A stretch of 8,329 nucleotides of DNA from Comamonadaceae bacterium (GTDB lineage Bacteria; Pseudomonadota; Gammaproteobacteria; Burkholderiales; Burkholderiaceae_C). Shown in pieces: positions 5,676 to 8,329 of this stretch; within the stretch, counting starts at the first letter, position 1, and every line of letters begins with the position of its first letter. Under the pieces are notes generated by a model. The model saw only the letters and a list, made by a program, of their open reading frames with translations. It ran no database searches and was not told the origin of the DNA. The stretch spans positions 1 to 8,329 of the forward strand of contig CANCCE010000118.1 in the NCBI GenBank assembly GCA_947374505.1, written 5' to 3'. A program made the translations under genes and the position numbers.

Positions 5676-6721
5676 CGCCTAGAAAAACTCCCAGTGCATG
5701 GCATTCACCCCGCTTAGCCGAAGGCAGTGCGCTGTTGGGGGCCTTGCTCACGGTGGCGTTGGTGGCTGCATTTGCGAGCCAGGCTTATTGGCAGGAGTGG
5801 CGGAGCATTGCCAACGAGACTTCCGATCGGAGTCGCTTGGAAGCAGGCTGGCTACTCAATGGAACGCACGACTGGGCACGCGCTAGGTTGCGTGATGATG
5901 CACAGCGCAGCGTCGCAGTCGACCATGCCGGAGAAACCTGGGCGCAGCCGATTAACAACATGCCGTTGGCTACATTTTTGGCGGGTAGCGGAGCGACCGA
6001 TGTACTGGCTTCGGCAGATGCGGGTGTCACAGTGCCAGAGGCAAGCTTACCGGCAGCGTTTTTTCTGTCGCAGCAACTCAGCGACGCACAGGGCAAGATG
6101 AATGTGCTGAATCTGCTGGAAGGACAAGCCATTTCATCGCTGTGGCTACAGGCTTTTAACAAGTTGTTTGAAGTGCTCAAGCTGCCCCAGGAGCAACTGG
6201 TCACACTGTCCAACAACCTTCGGCTGGTCAGTGCCGCGCTCAGCCCCGCTGGTGTTGCTGGCACTGCTTCAGTTGGATCAGTGCTGTTGCCGCAACAGGC
6301 AACACAGCTGGTATGGCTCGGCTTGGCACCAGCAACGCTGGACGCGCTGCAAGCGCATGTGACCTTGCTGCCGAGCCGCACACCGGTCAATCTCAACACC
6401 GCAAGCATTGAAGTGTTGCAAAGTATGCTGCCCAGTTTCAAGCGAGGCGATGCCGAACGCATCGTGGCGCTTCGGCAGTCAAAGCCATTGCAGTCGGTCG
6501 CTGATGCTGGCATCAGCGACCAGATGGGCGAACGGCAGTACAGCGTCAGTTCGCGCTTTTTTGAGCTGCACACCGAGATTGGGTTGGGATCCGTCAGCGT
6601 GGCAGAGAACGCTTTGTTGCAGCGCGAGGGTGTCAACGTGCGAACCTTGTGGCGAAGGCGTGCTGTGCCAACAAAAAATTCTTGGCGAAACAAGTCAATG
6701 TCAGTTCAACAAAAATCATGA
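5672..6721 (+). CDS. gspK: Type II secretion system minor pseudopilin GspK
   Basis: GspK is the large pseudopilin that caps the pseudopilus tip. The 349-residue precursor has an 18-residue leader and a site AEG^SALLGALLTVALVAAFA; residue +5 is Gly, not Glu, which fits the family because GspK characteristically lacks the +5 glutamate. DAQGKMNVLNLL is the D-x-x-G-K-x-N-x-N/L-N-L segment at the start of the large helical domain. A helix-hairpin-helix-like region, VNLNTASIEVLQSM, begins near residue 239 and continues through ERIVALRQSKPLQSVADA. SVSSRFFELHTEIGLG and VRTLWRRR near the end match the C-terminal pseudopilin strand. The ATG overlaps the gspJ stop, and its own TGA overlaps the gspL ATG. 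The last 20 codons are A-rich compared with the rest of the gene, and the basic tail (KNSWRNKSMSVQQKS) looks unconserved. Confidence 0.92.
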   Translation: MTPRKTPSAWHSPRLAEGSALLGALLTVALVAAFASQAYWQEWRSIANETSDRSRLEAGWLLNGTHDWARARLRDDAQRSVAVDHAGETWAQPINNMPLATFLAGSGATDVLASADAGVTVPEASLPAAFFLSQQLSDAQGKMNVLNLLEGQAISSLWLQAFNKLFEVLKLPQEQLVTLSNNLRLVSAALSPAGVAGTASVGSVLLPQQATQLVWLGLAPATLDALQAHVTLLPSRTPVNLNTASIEVLQSMLPSFKRGDAERIVALRQSKPLQSVADAGISDQMGERQYSVSSRFFELHTEIGLGSVSVAENALLQREGVNVRTLWRRRAVPTKNSWRNKSMSVQQKS

Positions 6722-7911
6722 GTACGCTCATCATTACATTGCCGGTGGATACGGTCGTCGCAGAAACTGAATTCGATTTCGTCGTGACGGATGATGGCGT
6801 GAGCGTCGCCCAAGACGGTCGGGCTCTTGCGGCAGCGTTGCCGCTGCTAGACAAGACGGGTGACATCTGTATTGCGATGGCGCCGGTGCGTGCTTTGTCG
6901 TGGCACCAAGTGACTGTGCCAGTGGGCGTGATGCCCGGTTCGGCGCGCATGCGCGCGGTGCTTGACGGTTTGTTGGAGGATAAATTGCTCGATGACCTCG
7001 ATCTTTTGCATGTCGTCTTGCCGCCGACTTTTCAGACCGGCACGGTGCTATGGGTTGCCGTATGTGACCGACGTTGGCTGGCCATGGTCGTGCAAGGACT
7101 GGCGTCGGCCAAGCGCCCGGTTTCACGCGTGGTGCCTGAGTGGGAGCCGTCTGCGGCGCCCCTGCGGATGCACGTCACGGGTACCGTGGAAGCCCCTCAG
7201 CTGGTGATCTGTGGAGACAGCGGTGTGGGTATTTTCCCCTTGAAGACTGACGCGCTGCAAGGGCTTGCATCGACCGACAGCGTCAGCGCCGAGCCTGCGC
7301 TGACTGCGCTGGCCAGCCACATCTTGCAGCGGTCGGTCATCTCACTGCCGAGGGCTGAACGCATGATTCAGACGATCCATTCACCCTGGGATCTGTCAAA
7401 GCGTTTGCAGATGCGAAACTTGGTCAATCGCGGCAAGCTCGAATGGCTGCAGGCCCCACGTTGGCGCTCCGTGCGCTGGGCAGCCCTGGCGTTGTTGGGT
7501 GTCAATTTGCTTGGGCTGAATGCGTTGGCTTGGGTTCACGAGCACCAGTTAGCTGTCAAACGTGCGGCCATCCAGGCCGCGCTGATGCGCAGTTTCCCCC
7601 ACCTGAAAATCATCGTCGATGCCCCGGCGCAAATGGCCCGGGAAGTGCGCTTGCTTGAACAAGCTCATGCAGTCCCTGCAGCTGCTGATCTCGATGTCAT
7701 GCTCGGCGCATTGAGTCAGGTCTTACCGGCAGGCCAGTTCCTCAAAGGCGTGGAGTACGCGAGTGGTCAGTTGCGTTTGACGGGGCTGGAGTTGACTGCG
7801 GATGAGGCCAGAGCACTAAACGCAGGACTGAACGGACGTGGATTCAGCGTCACCCGTGATGGCGTTCATTGGTTGATGCAGCCTGCGGCTGCAATTGTTG
7901 GGGCGCCCTGA
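6718..7911 (+). CDS. gspL: Type II secretion system protein L (GspL), inner-membrane platform
   Basis: GspL recruits the cytoplasmic ATPase GspE to the membrane and pairs with GspM. The 397-residue protein fits the layout: an N-terminal cytoplasmic actin-like domain (about 1-245) with the family's APVRALSWHQVTVP and ARMRAVLDGLLEDKLLDDLDLLHVVL segments, a single membrane helix at about residues 252-272 (AALALLGVNLLGLNALAW), and a periplasmic ferredoxin-like domain (about 330-390) with LSQVLPAGQFLKGVEYASGQLRL. The start at 6718 overlaps the gspK stop (ATGA), the same coupling seen elsewhere in the cluster; an in-frame GTG at 6649 would add 23 residues inside gspK and has no support. The stop overlaps the gspM ATG as TGATG. 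Confidence 0.92.
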   Translation: MSTLIITLPVDTVVAETEFDFVVTDDGVSVAQDGRALAAALPLLDKTGDICIAMAPVRALSWHQVTVPVGVMPGSARMRAVLDGLLEDKLLDDLDLLHVVLPPTFQTGTVLWVAVCDRRWLAMVVQGLASAKRPVSRVVPEWEPSAAPLRMHVTGTVEAPQLVICGDSGVGIFPLKTDALQGLASTDSVSAEPALTALASHILQRSVISLPRAERMIQTIHSPWDLSKRLQMRNLVNRGKLEWLQAPRWRSVRWAALALLGVNLLGLNALAWVHEHQLAVKRAAIQAALMRSFPHLKIIVDAPAQMAREVRLLEQAHAVPAAADLDVMLGALSQVLPAGQFLKGVEYASGQLRLTGLELTADEARALNAGLNGRGFSVTRDGVHWLMQPAAAIVGAP

Positions 7912-8329
7912 TGCCCAACCTTTTCGAACGTTTCTCGGCGCTCGGCCCGCGCGAGCAGCGTTGGCTGCCGGTGGCTGCTGGCGTGTTGTTGTTGGCATTG
8001 CTCATCGGCGTGGGCGCGTTGCCGGCTGTGCACAGTTTGCGTACCAACCCGCAGGAGCAGCAGCAGGCCGATGCACAGCTACAGACCTTGCGACGGCTAC
8101 AAGTGCGCGCACAAGCCTTGCAGGCGATGCCACAGCTTGATCAAACCGTGGCCATCAATAAATTGCAAGCTTCGGCCAGCCTGCTGGGTGGCAACTCAGA
8201 GATCAGCATACGTGATCAGCGTGTCAATCTGGTGTTGACGGCGACGCCAGCCAAAGCATTGGCGGAGTGGCTGGCTCGCGCTCGAACCGACGCAAATGCC
8301 GTGGTCATGGAGGCTCGATGGGGACGCGA
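7911..8329 (+). CDS. gspM: Type II secretion system protein M (GspM), cut by the right window edge
   Basis: The visible 139 residues show the GspM layout: a short cytoplasmic start with LGPREQRWL (the family usually has L-x-P-R-E-R), a membrane helix at about residues 19-40 (PVAAGVLLLALLIGVGALP), a Gln-rich helical stretch (about 47-80, possible coiled coil), and the beginning of a periplasmic ferredoxin-like domain (INKLQASASLLG, RVNLVLTATPAKALAEWLARARTDANAVV). GspM partners GspL in the platform that couples GspE to pseudopilus growth. The start codon overlaps the gspL stop. The frame is still open at the edge; the family is about 150-180 residues, so only the last few dozen residues are missing. 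Confidence 0.88.
   Translation, partial: MPNLFERFSALGPREQRWLPVAAGVLLLALLIGVGALPAVHSLRTNPQEQQQADAQLQTLRRLQVRAQALQAMPQLDQTVAINKLQASASLLGGNSEISIRDQRVNLVLTATPAKALAEWLARARTDANAVVMEARWGR

Noticed and set aside
5785..6693. A 302-residue minus-strand frame opposite gspK
   Set aside because: It is a Ser/Ala/Cys-rich antisense shadow of gspK; the sense frame carries pseudopilin features and overlaps its neighbours as expected for an operon.
6649..6717. GTG at 6649 as an upstream start for gspL
   Set aside because: It lies inside gspK, adds residues with no family match (AKACCANKKF), and the ATG at 6718 overlaps the gspK stop like the other coupled starts.
1..8329. CRISPR arrays, tRNA/rRNA genes, insertion sequences, toxin-antitoxin or phage genes
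   Set aside because: No regularly spaced repeats, cloverleaf-like sequences, transposase motifs or phage/defence proteins were seen on either strand.

Overview
The window looks like a chromosomal segment from a betaproteobacterium of order Burkholderiales, most likely Comamonadaceae (Rhodoferax/Polaromonas-like). The basis is the overall gene content, the high-GC codon use, a type II secretion (T2SS) cluster with gspC divergent from gspG, and an intergenic palindromic repeat of a kind I associate with that family. The assignment comes from pattern recognition, not a database search.

Left part (1-2940): a minus-strand gene, cut by the left edge, encodes a membrane-anchored FMN-binding glutamate synthase-domain protein with an intact 3Fe-4S cysteine motif. 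It diverges from a plus-strand acidic UPF0149/YecA-like protein that ends in a SEC-C zinc motif. Next come a palindromic intergenic repeat with a tandemly duplicated end (about 2655-2760) and a small proline-rich ORF of 54 codons with its own ribosome binding site (2776-2940).

Right part (3107-8329): most of the inner-membrane and pseudopilus half of a T2SS. gspC lies on the minus strand, and gspG-H-I-J-K-L-M run on the plus strand. Five of the six G-to-M junctions have overlapping stop and start codons (ATGA or TGATG); only H-I has a gap, of 38 bases, and there gspI has its own Shine-Dalgarno. GspG is the major pseudopilin, H/I/J/K are the minor pseudopilins that prime and cap the pseudopilus, and C, L and M form the inner-membrane assembly platform. 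The secretin (gspD), ATPase (gspE) and platform protein (gspF) are not in the window. gspM runs off the right edge, so gspN may follow.

No new system was found. The points most worth a second look are: the gspC/gspG divergent junction, where the two start codons overlap in a TCATGA palindrome; a possible frame problem or slippage site at an A6 run in the gspG leader; an in-frame hexanucleotide repeat in the gspH prepilin leader; the intergenic repeat; and the small proline-rich ORF.
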